Numbered from the stretch's first letter, positions 1 through 9,277 are shown. The stretch is 64,000 nt of DNA from UBA7672 sp041398245 (GCA_041398245.1 JAWKVC010000013.1:1-64000), one strand, 5' to 3'. Notes: generated from the sequence alone by a model not told the origin. Numbers and translations: made by a program.

Positions 1-642
1 GCCTGCCTCAGCCAGCCACGCCTCAAGCGAAGCCGCGGCCCGATCTACGGCGGCCGCGTCCGAAACGATGCCTCCGCGGCCGACATGGGCGGGCCCAACC
101 TCGAACTGGGGCTTGAAAAGCGCAACCAGCTGCGCCTTTGGCGCGGCCAAAGCCAGCGCCGGTCCAAGCAGCTTGGCCAGACCGATAAAGCTGGCGTCGC
201 AAACGATGAGGCTAGGCGGCTCACCGAGCATTTCGGCTGTCAGATTGCGTGCATCCGTCGCCTCACAGGAGACGACACGCGCATCCAACCGGATGTTTGG
301 GTGGATCTGGTCGCGCCCAACATCAACGGCGACAACCCGGCGCGCGCCGCGCGTGAGCAGCACGTCGGTGAAGCCACCGGTCGACGCGCCGATGTCGAGA
401 CAGGCGCGGCCAACCGGATCGACACCGAAGACGGTCAGCGCGTGATCGAGCTTCACGCCGCCGCGCGAAACCCACGGATGGGCCAGCTCGGCCTCGATTC
501 TGGCGTCCTCACGAACAAGCTGTCCGGGCTTCTGGGCAAGCTGACCATCGACGCTCACCTGGCCTGCCTCGATGGCGGCTCGCGCCTGGGCCCGGGATGG
601 CGCAAGACCACGCTGGACGAGTTCAACGTCCAGCCGCCTCAT
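1..642 (-). CDS. tlyA: TlyA family rRNA methyltransferase/hemolysin, 3' end outside window
   Basis: The family 2'-O-methylates cytidines in 16S/23S rRNA. An S4-type RNA-binding domain occupies about residues 1-60 (MRRLDVELVQRGLAPSRAQA). It is followed by a FtsJ-like SAM-dependent methyltransferase with the SAM loop DIGASTGG at 83-90, VAVDVG near 104-109, CDASFI at 148-153 and the lysine of FKPQFE near 177. The ATG at 642 starts exactly at the S4 domain. The reading frame is open to base 1 (214 codons), so about 30 C-terminal residues should lie outside the window. There is no intergenic partner on this side. Identification is from motif order and is firm. Confidence 0.93.
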   Translation of the reverse strand, partial: MRRLDVELVQRGLAPSRAQARAAIEAGQVSVDGQLAQKPGQLVREDARIEAELAHPWVSRGGVKLDHALTVFGVDPVGRACLDIGASTGGFTDVLLTRGARRVVAVDVGRDQIHPNIRLDARVVSCEATDARNLTAEMLGEPPSLIVCDASFIGLAKLLGPALALAAPKAQLVALFKPQFEVGPAHVGRGGIVSDAAAVDRAAASLEAWLAEAG

Positions 643-773
643 CTCGCTATTATGCTCAGAACCCATAGCTGGGGCATATCTCCACAAGCCGAAGCTCTAG
701 CGCGCCAACGCGGCGCTGGCGACCGGGGCGCGAAGCAGGCTAGAAGGCGTGCGTCCAGCACAAGACGCCGCCC

Positions 774-1805
774 ATGCCGATCTCGCCCATCGAGCGCAAC
801 GACCATTCCGAACCGAACGCGGAGGCGTTCATCTTCGGATTCGATTTCGTGCCCGATGGGTCCGTGCACAAGGTCGACTGGGCCGGCATCAAGCCGACCG
901 CAGCCTGCCCCAGTAATGGCTGGCGATGGCTGCACTTCAACCGCCTGGCGAACGAAACGCACGAATGGCTGGAAACCTCGAGCGACCTCAACGAGGCGGT
1001 TATCGCCGCGCTGCTGCAGACCGAGTCGCGGCCGCGCTGTGCGCCCTATGAGGATGGATTGCTGCTGAACCTGCGGGGCATCAATCACAACCCGGGCGCC
1101 GAACCGGAGGACATGATCTCGGTGCGCATCTGGGCGACACAGAATCTGGTCATCTCCATGCGGTCCTATCCCGTGAAGGCCGTGCACGATGTACGCGACA
1201 GCATCGGTCAGGACGTGCCGGCAACGCCTGCCGCCCTGCTGGCGCGGATCGCGGCGCGCCTTGTCGACTATGTCGACCCGGTGGTTGAGCAACTCAAGGA
1301 CGAGGTCGACGAGTTCGAGGAAGTCATGCTGAGCGAGCACGGCCAGCTGACGCCCCGGGCGCTCGCGGAATTCCGGCGGACAATTCTTCTGCTCCGCCGG
1401 TATGTCCAGCCGCAGACCGAGGCGATGGTGCAGCTTCAGCGTGAGGCGCGCATGCATCGCGAGGGCGCACCGGATTTCGACGATGATGATCAGGTCATGC
1501 TGCGGGATACGACCGACCACATCATGCGCATTGCCGAAGAACTGGATTCGATCCGCGAGCGCGCGGCGGTTATCCAGGATCAGGTGGCGGGCCAGCGGCA
1601 GGAACAGGTGAACAAGCGCCTGCTGGCGCTGTCGATCGTCTCGGCGATCTTCCTGCCCCTGTCCTACGTGACTGGGCTACTCGGAATGAATCTGTCCGGA
1701 ATTCCCTTCCACGCCGAAGGCTGGTCGTTCGGCGCCGTCGTGCTGATCACGACGCTGCTGGGCCTTGGCGTGCTGGCTTTCCTCAAATGGCGGCGCTGGA
1801 TCTGA
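774..1805 (+). CDS. zntB: CorA/ZntB-type divalent metal transporter
   Basis: This is a 343-residue CorA-superfamily transporter of the inner membrane. A long cytosolic alpha/beta plus helical domain (about 1-280) leads into two C-terminal membrane helices (about 286-303 and 318-336). The family signature GMN lies at 304-306 (GLLGMNLSGIPF) between them. Proteins of this shape with a GMN-x-SG-x-P motif are usually grouped as ZntB, associated with zinc transport, but the substrate cannot be read from sequence. The ATG at 774 gives the normal family length. The stop codon abuts the stop of the convergent small gene at 1806. Confidence 0.88.
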   Translation: MPISPIERNDHSEPNAEAFIFGFDFVPDGSVHKVDWAGIKPTAACPSNGWRWLHFNRLANETHEWLETSSDLNEAVIAALLQTESRPRCAPYEDGLLLNLRGINHNPGAEPEDMISVRIWATQNLVISMRSYPVKAVHDVRDSIGQDVPATPAALLARIAARLVDYVDPVVEQLKDEVDEFEEVMLSEHGQLTPRALAEFRRTILLLRRYVQPQTEAMVQLQREARMHREGAPDFDDDDQVMLRDTTDHIMRIAEELDSIRERAAVIQDQVAGQRQEQVNKRLLALSIVSAIFLPLSYVTGLLGMNLSGIPFHAEGWSFGAVVLITTLLGLGVLAFLKWRRWI

Positions 1806-2033
1806 TCAGGTGCCGTCGTCGCCATCGGTGGCGTTCTCGACGGTTTCCTTGATGCCTTCGCCGAGTTCCCCGATTCCCTGCTGCAGCGACTCGGTCGTCT
1901 GATCCACTTTCTGCAGTCCCTCATCGACGGAGGCTCCAGCGGATTCCATCGATCCATCGCGCACATAGAAATAGCCCATCACGGCGAGAAAGCCGACACT
2001 CAACGTAATCAGGATAGCGCCAAGCAGACGCAT
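1806..2033 (-). CDS. small single-pass membrane protein, paralogue A
   Basis: A 75-residue protein with one N-terminal hydrophobic helix (about 3-25, MRLLGAILITLSVGFLAVMG). A short segment YVRDGSMESAGASVD follows, then an amphipathic, acidic tail ending NATDGDDGT. A clear AAGGAG ribosome-binding site precedes the ATG. The neighbour at 2058-2282 has the same plan and shares the blocks (V/I)RDGS, AGAS(V/M)D and ATDGDD(G/A)T, so the two are tandem paralogues and probably one operon (24 bp apart). I do not recognise the family. An inner-membrane location with a periplasmic tail is inferred. Confidence 0.75.
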   Translation of the reverse strand: MRLLGAILITLSVGFLAVMGYFYVRDGSMESAGASVDEGLQKVDQTTESLQQGIGELGEGIKETVENATDGDDGT

Positions 2034-2057
2034 CGGTTGCTCCTTCGACTTGCGGGA

Positions 2058-2282
2058 TCAGGTCGCATCGTCGCCATCGGTCGCGCGTTGGATCGCGTCG
2101 CCGGTCGACTGCACGATTTCATCAGTGGTCTCGACAACCGTATTTCCGGTCCTGCCCAACAAACCGTCCATCGACGCGCCCGCTTCCCGCAGCGATCCAT
2201 CACGTATCCAGAAGAACACGATCAGCGTCGCGAACGCGAAGAAAGTGAAAACAACCACGGACCAGATCGCGGATCGACTCAT
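2058..2282 (-). CDS. small single-pass membrane protein, paralogue B
   Basis: A 74-residue protein with a hydrophobic helix at about 7-26 (SVVVFTFFAFATLIVFFW). Then come IRDGSLREAGASMD and a helical acidic tail ending RATDGDDAT. It is preceded by AGGAGAGG. The organisation matches its downstream neighbour block for block, and a 14-bp identical stretch (1816-1829 and 2068-2081) encodes the shared C-terminus. The function is unknown. Small duplicated membrane proteins of this kind could be envelope-stress or membrane-associated accessory factors, but nothing here proves it. Confidence 0.75.
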   Translation of the reverse strand: MSRSAIWSVVVFTFFAFATLIVFFWIRDGSLREAGASMDGLLGRTGNTVVETTDEIVQSTGDAIQRATDGDDAT

Positions 2283-2351
2283 AGCGTTAGCCCTCTCCTG
2301 CTGCGAAGGGGAACGCTGCTATGGTGAACGGGTTCCGGGGCTTTCCGGAGG

Positions 2352-4094
2352 TTAACCCCGCGGGCTGAAGCGCCCGCGAAGTTCGTTCTTCATGATCTTG
2401 CCGTTCGCATTGCGCGGCAACGGATCGCGCTGGATCTGGATTTCCACGGGAACCTTGAAGCCGGCAAGGTGTTGGGCCACGAAGGTGCGCAGCTCATCCT
2501 GCGTCGCTTCCATATCCGGCTTCACCTGGACCACGGCGCCGACTTCTTCGCCCAGAACCTTGTGCGGAATTCCGATAACCGCCGCATCCATGATGGCGGG
2601 ATGCTCGTAGAGGGCGTTCTCAACTTCGATGCAGTAGACGTTCTCGCCACCGCGGATCAGCATGTCCTTGGCGCGATCGGTGAGGAAGACAAAGCCTTCC
2701 GCATCCATGTAGCCGACGTCGCCGGTGACGACCCAACCATCGATATAGGTCTTGGCTGTGGCCTCTGGCTTGTTCCAGTAGAGCTTGCAGTTGTTGGGAC
2801 CCTTGACCCACAGCTCGCCCACCTGGTTCGGCCCAAGCGCTTCGCCCTTCTCGCTGACGATCTTGAAATCCATCGCAACGCCCGGCGCGCCGCACGAATC
2901 CGGACGCAGTTCATAGTCCTTCCCGAAGTTGACGCAGGAGGCGGCGCAGGTCTCCGTCATACCCCAGCCGTTTGACGGGATCGCATCGGGGAACCGCTTC
3001 TTGATCGTCGCGACCAACGCAGGGGCGGATGGCGCACCGCCATAGCCGACAATGGCGATGGAGGAGAGATCGTACTTGTCGCGATCAGGGTGTTCGAGGA
3101 CCTGCCAGGCGATGGCGGGAACGCCGCCGATCGTGGTGATCTTCTCACGCTGGATGATCTCCAGAGCCTCGGCCGGATCCCATTTGTACATGGTGACGAT
3201 CTTGTCCGCGTTCATGATCGCGGGAACGAGGTTCGAGAAGGCGCCCGTCGCATGGAAGAACGGGATCGCCAGAAGCGCGATGCGCTGCGGATCGACCTTG
3301 GGATCCCGCACAGGCGGCGCTTCGCCCTGGCGCAGGAAGTGACGCGCCTGGCAGGACATGCCGTTGAACACGTTCGAGATGATGCCACGATGCGTGGCCA
3401 GTGCGCCCTTCGGCCGTCCGGTCGTGCCGGAGGTGTACATGATGGTTGCGTCGTCATCAGGCGCGATGTCGGCGGCCGGCGGATCGATCATGGGCAGGCT
3501 GGTCCAGCTCTTCGCGGGACCAATCAACTTTTCCATCGAGACGATGTGCGGATTGCCTTCATCCTCGCCGCCGCGCGCCACGATGATGGTCTTGAGCTGG
3601 GCCAGCTTCGGCAGGTGCTCGCGGATGCGCTCCAGCTTCTCGGGATCGACAATCGCGACCTTGGCGCCTGAATCGGCCAGCCCGTATTCCAGTTCCTCGC
3701 CCGTCCACCACGAATTGAGCGGCGTTGCGATAGCGCCGATCAACAAAGGAGCGAAGAACGACACCGGCCATTGCGGATAGTTGCGCATGACGACCGCGAC
3801 GCGATCGCCCTTCTTCACGCCGAACTCATCACGCAGCTTGTGGGCCAGATGGACGGCGGCCTTGAAGTTGGCGCCAAAGGTGACGCGCTCGTCCTGGTAG
3901 ACGATGTATTCGCGGTCAGCCCAGCCGAGGGAGTTGATGACGATGTCGCGCAGGGTTGCGGGCGCGTTCTTGTAGGTCTTCAGGGCGACGCCGTTGATGA
4001 CCTTCTCTTCCAGCTCGAACCGTGCGCCCGGCGCCGTCATCATCGCATTGCATTCCGCGATGGACATCACCGGAAAGGGGCGTTCGGCCGCCAT
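2352..4094 (-). CDS. fatty acyl-CoA ligase (class I adenylate-forming enzyme)
   Basis: A 580-residue acyl-CoA synthetase that activates a carboxylic acid through an acyl-adenylate to the CoA thioester. The adenylation P-loop MYTSGTTGRPKG lies at about 219-230. A GWGMTET-type motif, the ATP-binding GDVGYMD and the hinge/RGGENVYC block follow. The catalytic lysine sits in PRNANGKIMK near the C-terminus. I chose the ATG at 4094 because GGGAG stands seven bases upstream. A longer in-frame extension to 4154 has no site. It is FadD-like, and medium- or long-chain fatty acids are the likely substrate. Chain length and any aromatic specificity are not determinable. It stands alone rather than in an operon. 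Confidence 0.9.
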   Translation of the reverse strand: MAAERPFPVMSIAECNAMMTAPGARFELEEKVINGVALKTYKNAPATLRDIVINSLGWADREYIVYQDERVTFGANFKAAVHLAHKLRDEFGVKKGDRVAVVMRNYPQWPVSFFAPLLIGAIATPLNSWWTGEELEYGLADSGAKVAIVDPEKLERIREHLPKLAQLKTIIVARGGEDEGNPHIVSMEKLIGPAKSWTSLPMIDPPAADIAPDDDATIMYTSGTTGRPKGALATHRGIISNVFNGMSCQARHFLRQGEAPPVRDPKVDPQRIALLAIPFFHATGAFSNLVPAIMNADKIVTMYKWDPAEALEIIQREKITTIGGVPAIAWQVLEHPDRDKYDLSSIAIVGYGGAPSAPALVATIKKRFPDAIPSNGWGMTETCAASCVNFGKDYELRPDSCGAPGVAMDFKIVSEKGEALGPNQVGELWVKGPNNCKLYWNKPEATAKTYIDGWVVTGDVGYMDAEGFVFLTDRAKDMLIRGGENVYCIEVENALYEHPAIMDAAVIGIPHKVLGEEVGAVVQVKPDMEATQDELRTFVAQHLAGFKVPVEIQIQRDPLPRNANGKIMKNELRGRFSPRG

Positions 4095-4229
4095 TGCGTT
4101 AGCTCCCTGATCGTTTCTGTTTTCTTCTTTCTGGATCGCACAAGGCGGTTGCAAGGGCTAGCGTCGCGCCGCGTGTTGCGACAATAGAATGCAGGCGACG
4201 CCGCACTGCGGCATCCGCGGGGACGAACG

Positions 4230-4736
4230 GTGGGCAAGGTCACGATCATCGACGCAGGCGAAGCGCATCTCGCGGGCATCACCGCGATCTTCAACCATGC
4301 CGTACGCGAGACCTTCTCGATCTGGTCGGAGACGGAAACCACGACGGAGCAAAGGCGCAGCTGGATGACTGCCCGCAGGCATGCGGGCTTTCCTGTGCTC
4401 GTGGCGGTTGAGCCCGAACACCCCGAGACCGTGCTTGGCTATGGCAGTTTCGGCATATTCCGGGACTTTCCCGGCTATGTGAAGACGGTGGAGCATTCGG
4501 TCTACGTCGCGCCCGGTGTGCAGCGGCGTGGCATCGGCCGGGCCATCCTCGCGGAGTTGATCGCGCGGGCCCGGGCGCTGCGCGTCGAAACCATGATCGG
4601 CGGGATCGACTCGGCCAACGCCGCCTCCATCGCGCTGCATCAGGCGGCAGGCTTCGAGATCCAGGGCACGCTGAAGGGCGTCGGCCGGAAGTTTGGCCGC
4701 AAGCTCGATCTCGTCTTCATGGTGAAGACGCTCTAG
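4230..4736 (+). CDS. GNAT N-acetyltransferase, phosphinothricin acetyltransferase-like
   Basis: A 168-residue GNAT enzyme. The acetyl-CoA pyrophosphate loop is VQRRGIGRAIL (about 97-107). The preceding strand is HSVYVAPG, and the C-terminal DSANAASIALHQAAGF is typical of the Pat/Bar/MnaT subgroup, which acetylates amino groups of phosphinothricin, methionine sulfoximine or related amino acids. The N-terminal block IFNHAVRETFSIW is also characteristic. It begins with GTG at 4230. The stop overlaps the stop of the convergent disrupted AEC gene by a few bases. The substrate is inferred from the subgroup only. Confidence 0.85.
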   Translation: MGKVTIIDAGEAHLAGITAIFNHAVRETFSIWSETETTTEQRRSWMTARRHAGFPVLVAVEPEHPETVLGYGSFGIFRDFPGYVKTVEHSVYVAPGVQRRGIGRAILAELIARARALRVETMIGGIDSANAASIALHQAAGFEIQGTLKGVGRKFGRKLDLVFMVKTL

Positions 4737-5745
4737 CCCGCCAGAAGCTGAACCAGCATCAGGGTCGCAGGAATGAGTGGCGAGATGAGCGGCGTGGTCA
4801 GCATTATGATGTTGGCCATCAGCCGCGCATCACCTCCAAGCGCTACGAGCAGGATGTAGGACGAGGTCGCCACCGGCGCCGCCACGCAGATCATGGCGAT
4901 CTGCAGCGCCATCACCGCCCAGACCGAAGACGTTTGCCAGCCCGAAAGTGACCGCGGGCATGACGCCAAAACCGCAACATCCACACGCCGGCGGCCAGCG
5001 GCCATTTCTTCCCGCATGGCGCGGAAATCCGGCACTTGGCGTAACGCAGATAAGACCAAGCGAAATCGTCGCGTCGCCCAGCAAGGTTGAGCGCCTGCGA
5101 CCAGCTGGACGTACGCTGCCGCGCCCAACTGGATCAGCACAATCGCCAGCAGCGTCGACAGGATCAGCGGGTTTGTGGCGATCAACGAACGGCGCGCTGC
5201 TCGAACAGCCAGCCCATCGATCCTGCCGCGCGCGAGCACCAGAACGCTGAGCACATTGTTGATCAGCACCAGCACGGCGGCCCACCGCCGCTTCAGACCA
5301 ATTCCCTGCTCTCCGAACAACCCCAGAAATGACGCCCAGCGCGACATAGCGTTCCAGCGAAGACCGGCCTGGAAGACGCTGGAGAATTGCGGGCCCATTG
5401 CTCGCCAGCACCGGACGCCAGCGTGATCAGCGCCCCCATCCCGATCACCGTGCCGGCCAAGAACCTGTCCCAGCACCAGGCATAGTCCCCGGCGAACGAG
5501 CCTCCATGATGCTCATGAACATCAGTGGCGGGAAGAGAACGAAGTAGGTAAGCCGTTCCGGCGCACGACCCCAGCCCTCGGCCTGAAGCGAGTTCAGCGC
5601 CGCAATACGGCAGCCCAGAGCGATCAGCGTAAAGACGGGACAGTCGAAGAGCCGTCGAGCTGGCGACGCTACAGCGAGTCAGCGCTGCAAATCGAGCCGA
5701 CCGGACGCGGTCAAGCGCCGTTAACCAAATCGGCGGCAGACTCAT
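4733..5745 (-). pseudogene. AEC (auxin efflux carrier) family permease, multiply frameshifted
   Basis: Recognisable pieces of an AEC transporter are spread over three minus-strand frames: ERLTYFVLFPPLMFMSIMEA, TVIGMGALITLA, GPQFSSVFQAGLRWN, RYVALGVISG, LFGEQGIGL, VLINNVLSVLVLARGR, NPLILSTLLAIVLIQLGAA, LLGDATISLGLICV, GVMPAVTFGLANVFGLG, and the intact C-terminus MALQIAMICVAAPVATSSY to LVQLLAG. At least six frame switches occur within 1 kb, so no full-length product is possible from this sequence. Intact members have about 310 residues and ten membrane helices. The ATG assigned at 5745 is only 18 bp from the opposing sthA start. Real decay or a patch of poor sequence are both possible. Confidence 0.75.
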
Positions 5746-5763
5746 GGAGGAGTCCCGTCTGCC

Positions 5764-7235
5764 ATGCAGGCCTTTGATCTCATTGTCATTGGGTCCGGCC
5801 CGGCAGGCAGGCGCGCGGCCGTGCAGGCTGCGAAGCTCGAAATCCGTGTTGGTGATCGAAAAGAGGGCGTCGCGTCGGCGTAACGATCTGCGTCCACACC
5901 GGCACAATCCCGTCCAAGACGCTGCGCGGAAGCGTACTCAATCTTTCCGGGTGGCGCGAGCGAGCTTCTATGGCCGCGCCCACCGCAACAAGCAGACAAT
6001 CACGACCGAAGACCTGCGCCACCGCCTCTCGATCACACTCGACCACGAAGTCGAGGTGCTGGAGCGCCAGTTCGCCCGAAACGGCGTCAGCTGGGTGCGT
6101 GGCGCGGCGCGCTTCATCGATGATCCGCTGCACATCGCGGGTGAATGCGGGAAACCGGCGAACAGCGCTTCACAGCGCAACGCTTCATCATCGCGGTCGG
6201 CACGGAACCATACCGCCCGGCGCACATTCCGTTCGATGGCGACGCCATCCCCCTCGGCCAGACGAAATCTCGATCCAGGCCGCCTGCCACCCCATGCCGC
6301 TGAACATGTCGGCGGCAGCGTCATCGGCATCAGGTATGCGACGATCTTCTCTGCGCTCGATGTGAAGGTGACGGTGATCGATCCGGCCGAGCGCATCCTG
6401 TCCTTCGTACGACCGCGAGCTGCGTGGACGAGTTTGTCCACGAGCTGCGCGACCAGGGCGTCAGCCTGCGCCTGGAAAGCAGGTCAAGCGCGTGGCCGCC
6501 GCACCGGACGCCTGCCTGATCGGAGCACGGATGTTGTACGCCAGATCTGGAGCGAGATGGTGCTGTTCGCCGCCGGACGCAAAGGCGCGACGGATGCTAG
6601 AGCTTGAGAATTGCGGGTTGGCCACGGATGAGCGTGGGCGCATCGCGGTAGACCAAACCATTTCCGTACCAAGCAGCCGCATGATCTTTGCCGTGGGCGA
6701 CGTCGTTGGCTTCCCCAGTCTCGCCTCGACCTCGATGGAGCAGGGCCGCATCGCTGCCTGCCACGCCTTCGCAGCGCCCTCGCAGGCGCCGCCCGAATTC
6801 TTCCCTTATGGAATCTACTCCGTGCCCGAGATGTCGATCATCGGCATGACGGAGGAGCAGGTCCGTAGCAAGGCGATCCCCTACGAGTGCGGCATCGCCC
6901 GCTTCCGTGAGACAGCGCGCGGCCACATCATGGGCCTCAACTCGGGTTTCATGAAGATGATCTTCGCACAGGAGACGCGCCGGCTTCTGGGCGTGCACAT
7001 TGTGGGTGAAGGCGCGACAGAGCTGATCCACATCGGACAGGCGGTGCTGAATCTCGGCGGCACGCTCGACTACTTCGTTGAGAACACATTCAACTATCCA
7101 ACGCTGGCCGAGGCCTACAAGATCGCCGCGCTGGACGCCTGGAACCGCATGCCACGCCGACAGCCCAGCGTTGCTGTTCAGGAAGACGCCATGGCGGCCC
7201 TTGAGCGCTTCGCAAAGGCGGCGCGCGGCGGCTGA
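5764..7235 (+). pseudogene. sthA: soluble pyridine nucleotide transhydrogenase, multiply frameshifted
   Basis: The gene resembles SthA (Si-specific NAD(P)+ transhydrogenase), a FAD flavoprotein of the dihydrolipoamide dehydrogenase fold. The start (MQAFDLIVIGSGPAG, Rossmann motif) follows GGAGGAG. Later pieces fall in changing frames: VLVIEKR, CVHTGTIPSKTLRGSVLNLSG, KQTITTEDLRHRL, GEQRFTAQRFIIAVGTEPYRP and VIGIRYATIFSALDVKVTVID. From about 6600 the frame is clean to the stop and contains IFAVGDVVGFPSLA and the interface motif HIGQAVLNLGG. CVHTG keeps only one redox cysteine, as in true SthA. At least five indels are needed. Its divergent neighbour is similarly damaged. Confidence 0.8.
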
Positions 7236-7236
7236 A

Positions 7237-7596
7237 CTATTTCACCAGCTTGGTATCGCAGTCCTGGATGATCAGGGCATAGGCGCCGCCATCACGCGGC
7301 ATCTCTGCCCTGAACGGCGCTTCGCACTGTTCCATCTGCAGTTCGACCAGAGCCGGCGCTTCGCCTAGCTTGACGGTGATGAACCAGCTCACGCCGGGCG
7401 GATTGAGATGCCCGTAGCCGTCCCACTCAACCCGGCCATCAACCGTCAGCTTGAGCTGGCGGCCAGCATAGTTGCCAAGGACTTCGATCTTGGTCAGCGT
7501 CGGCACAACTGGCGGCCGATCCGGGGTCTGCGCCATCGCCGCGCCAGCAAGCGCAACCAGCGCAGCGCCCATGACAACAGCCCTAGCCATTCGCAT
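7237..7596 (-). CDS. small secreted protein of unknown function
   Basis: A protein of about 119 residues with a clear signal peptide (ARAVVMGAALVALAGAAMA, then QTPDR). The mature part contains two cysteines (MEQCEAP and IIQDCD) that could form a disulfide in the periplasm. Start candidates are the ATGs at 7596 and 7590. Both overlap the end of the upstream fbp gene by several bases, so the two are probably co-transcribed. I do not recognise a family. The sequence looks like a compact beta-rich domain (GRQLKLTVDGRVEWDGYG). Confidence 0.65.
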   Translation of the reverse strand: MRMARAVVMGAALVALAGAAMAQTPDRPPVVPTLTKIEVLGNYAGRQLKLTVDGRVEWDGYGHLNPPGVSWFITVKLGEAPALVELQMEQCEAPFRAEMPRDGGAYALIIQDCDTKLVK

Positions 7597-8569
7597 GCAG
7601 TCCCTCCAGCCGCTCGACCTCTTCCTTCGAGCCGAGCATGACAGAGACCCGCTGATGAAGGCCAGCGGGAATGACATCAAGGATGGCCTGCTTGCCGTCG
7701 AACGCCTTGCCGCCCGCCTGCTCGCACAGCATCGACATCGGGTTCGCTTCGTACATCAGGCGCAGCTTGCCGGGCTTGTTCGGCTCGCGCTTGTCCCACG
7801 GATACATGAAGACGCCGCCGCGGCTGAGGATGCGGTGAACATCCGCCACCATTGAAGCGATCCAGCGCATGTTGAAGTTCTTGGCGCGGGGGCCGGTCTC
7901 GCCCGCGAGGCATTCGTCGACATAGGCACGCACGGGATCGGCCCAGTGGCGCATGTTCGACATGTTGATCGAGAATTCCTTGGTCTTCGCCGGAACCTGG
8001 ATGTTCGTTCCGGTCTGCACCCACTGGCCCGTGGGCGGGTCCATCGTGAAGGCGACAACGCCCGAGCCCAGCGTCAGCACCAGCGTGGTTTGCGGACCAT
8101 AGACGCAATAGCCGGCGGCCACCTGATTGCGTCCCGTCTGCAGGAAGGGCGCAGCGCCCTCGCCGCCTTTCGCTGGCAGCACGGAGAAGATGGTGCCGAT
8201 TGAAACATTCACGTCGATATTGGACGAGCCGTCGAGGGGGTCGAACAATAGTAGATAGGGGGCGCCGGCCGTCATGGGCCTCGCGTCTTCCTCTTCCTCG
8301 GAAGCCGCGCCGGCGACAACGCCCGACGCCTTGGCCATCGCCATCATCTCGTCATTGGCCAGTACGTCGAGCTGCTTCTGCTCCTCGCCCTGCACGTTGC
8401 CCGTTCCCGCCGAGCCCAGCACATCCGCCAGGGCGCCACGCGAGACGAGATAGGAAATGGTGCGGCAGGAATCCGAGATGGCTTCCATCAGGATGGCAAG
8501 CTCGCGCGGAGCGGGATTTCCGTCTCCTTTCGGGTCAGCGAGAAATTCGCGAAGCGTGCGCGCCGTCAT
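7583..8569 (-). CDS. fbp: fructose-1,6-bisphosphatase class 1
   Basis: A 328-residue enzyme that hydrolyses fructose 1,6-bisphosphate to fructose 6-phosphate in gluconeogenesis. The metal-binding signature DPLDGSSNID lies at 110-119. The acidic EEE segment is near 91-94, NFNMRWIASMVADVHRIL forms the substrate region, and the C-terminal GG.AFDGKQ.ILDV..A.HQRV block is the usual one. Length is normal for the class. AGGGAC precedes the ATG at 8569. The downstream secreted-protein gene overlaps its 3' end. Confidence 0.95.
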   Translation of the reverse strand: MTARTLREFLADPKGDGNPAPRELAILMEAISDSCRTISYLVSRGALADVLGSAGTGNVQGEEQKQLDVLANDEMMAMAKASGVVAGAASEEEEDARPMTAGAPYLLLFDPLDGSSNIDVNVSIGTIFSVLPAKGGEGAAPFLQTGRNQVAAGYCVYGPQTTLVLTLGSGVVAFTMDPPTGQWVQTGTNIQVPAKTKEFSINMSNMRHWADPVRAYVDECLAGETGPRAKNFNMRWIASMVADVHRILSRGGVFMYPWDKREPNKPGKLRLMYEANPMSMLCEQAGGKAFDGKQAILDVIPAGLHQRVSVMLGSKEEVERLEGLHANG

Positions 8570-8645
8570 GTCGTGTCCCTGCTCAACCGATTCCGTCCGG
8601 CCTGCTTAGCCGGACGGAGCCGCGATGCACAGAGCGGACCTCGTA

Positions 8646-8825
8646 TCAGCCCGCCACGGCGCCGTTTCCGGCGATGATTTCGCCGGCGAACACCGTCGGC
8701 ACGACATCTATCTTCGCGGTATCGGGACCCAGCTCCATGGGTTTCGGCTCTTCTTTCGGCGGATCGCCGCACGCCGCCAGCGCAAGCGCCGCGCAACCGC
8801 CAAGCAGCCCCAGGAACCGCTTCAT
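8646..8825 (-). CDS. small lipoprotein
   Basis: A 59-residue protein starting MKRFLGLLGGCAALALAACG, a type II signal peptide with lipobox LAAC. The mature peptide is about 39 residues and Pro/Glu-rich at first (DPPKEEPKPMELG). Two adjacent ATGs exist at 8828 and 8825. GGAGG lies five bases before the latter, so 8825 is preferred. The product would be anchored in the membrane facing the periplasm. No family recognised. Confidence 0.65.
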   Translation of the reverse strand: MKRFLGLLGGCAALALAACGDPPKEEPKPMELGPDTAKIDVVPTVFAGEIIAGNGAVAG

Positions 8826-8992
8826 CATTTCCTCCGGACTCAATTGCTCGTCGGCACCCTAACGAGCGGGGAAGCCCCAACGCCAGAAGAAATTAACCAG
8901 ACGCGCGATACGATTCGGCGTGGAGTACCTTTCGGATGAAAGCGCTCGCCGCGCCGATCCGACACGCGCATGCTGCATGAAGGCAGGCGAAG

Positions 8993-9277
8993 ATGATCAG
9001 GTGTCCGTTCTGTTCAGCTAGTCTTTCTCGTAACGCGATTGCGTGCCCCGAGTGCAACGCGCGCCGCGGCTTCGAGATGTTTGGTCCGACGCCCGATCGC
9101 CCCATCATCGCCTGGCTGAAGGGCCTGTTGCTGCCGGTGGTCGCCGTGCTGGCCTGCGCAGTCGGCTTCGTCTACAAGCCGTCGCCGATCTGGTTTGCCG
9201 CGGCCGGGTTCGGACTTTTTGTCGCCGCCCTCGGTGTTCGAAGACTGCTCGAAGGCTCGCGCTGGTTCCATTATTGA
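8993..9277 (+). CDS. zinc-ribbon membrane protein
   Basis: A 94-residue protein. Its N-terminus MIRCPFCSASLSRNAIACPEC carries two CxxC pairs (residues 4/7 and 18/21) typical of a zinc ribbon. Two hydrophobic segments (about 42-60 and 66-80) and a basic C-terminus follow. Small zinc-ribbon plus two-helix proteins of this kind are common but uncharacterised. The ribbon would face the cytoplasm. No operon partner is evident. Confidence 0.7.
   Translation: MIRCPFCSASLSRNAIACPECNARRGFEMFGPTPDRPIIAWLKGLLLPVVAVLACAVGFVYKPSPIWFAAAGFGLFVAALGVRRLLEGSRWFHY

Noticed and set aside
85..1068. A 327-residue plus-strand frame over the start of the window
   Set aside because: It is antisense to tlyA and out of frame with the metal transporter; it has no family resemblance.
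4733..7235. Programmed frameshifting as an explanation of the broken AEC and sthA genes
   Set aside because: More than ten breaks in mixed directions without slippery-site structure cannot be recoding.
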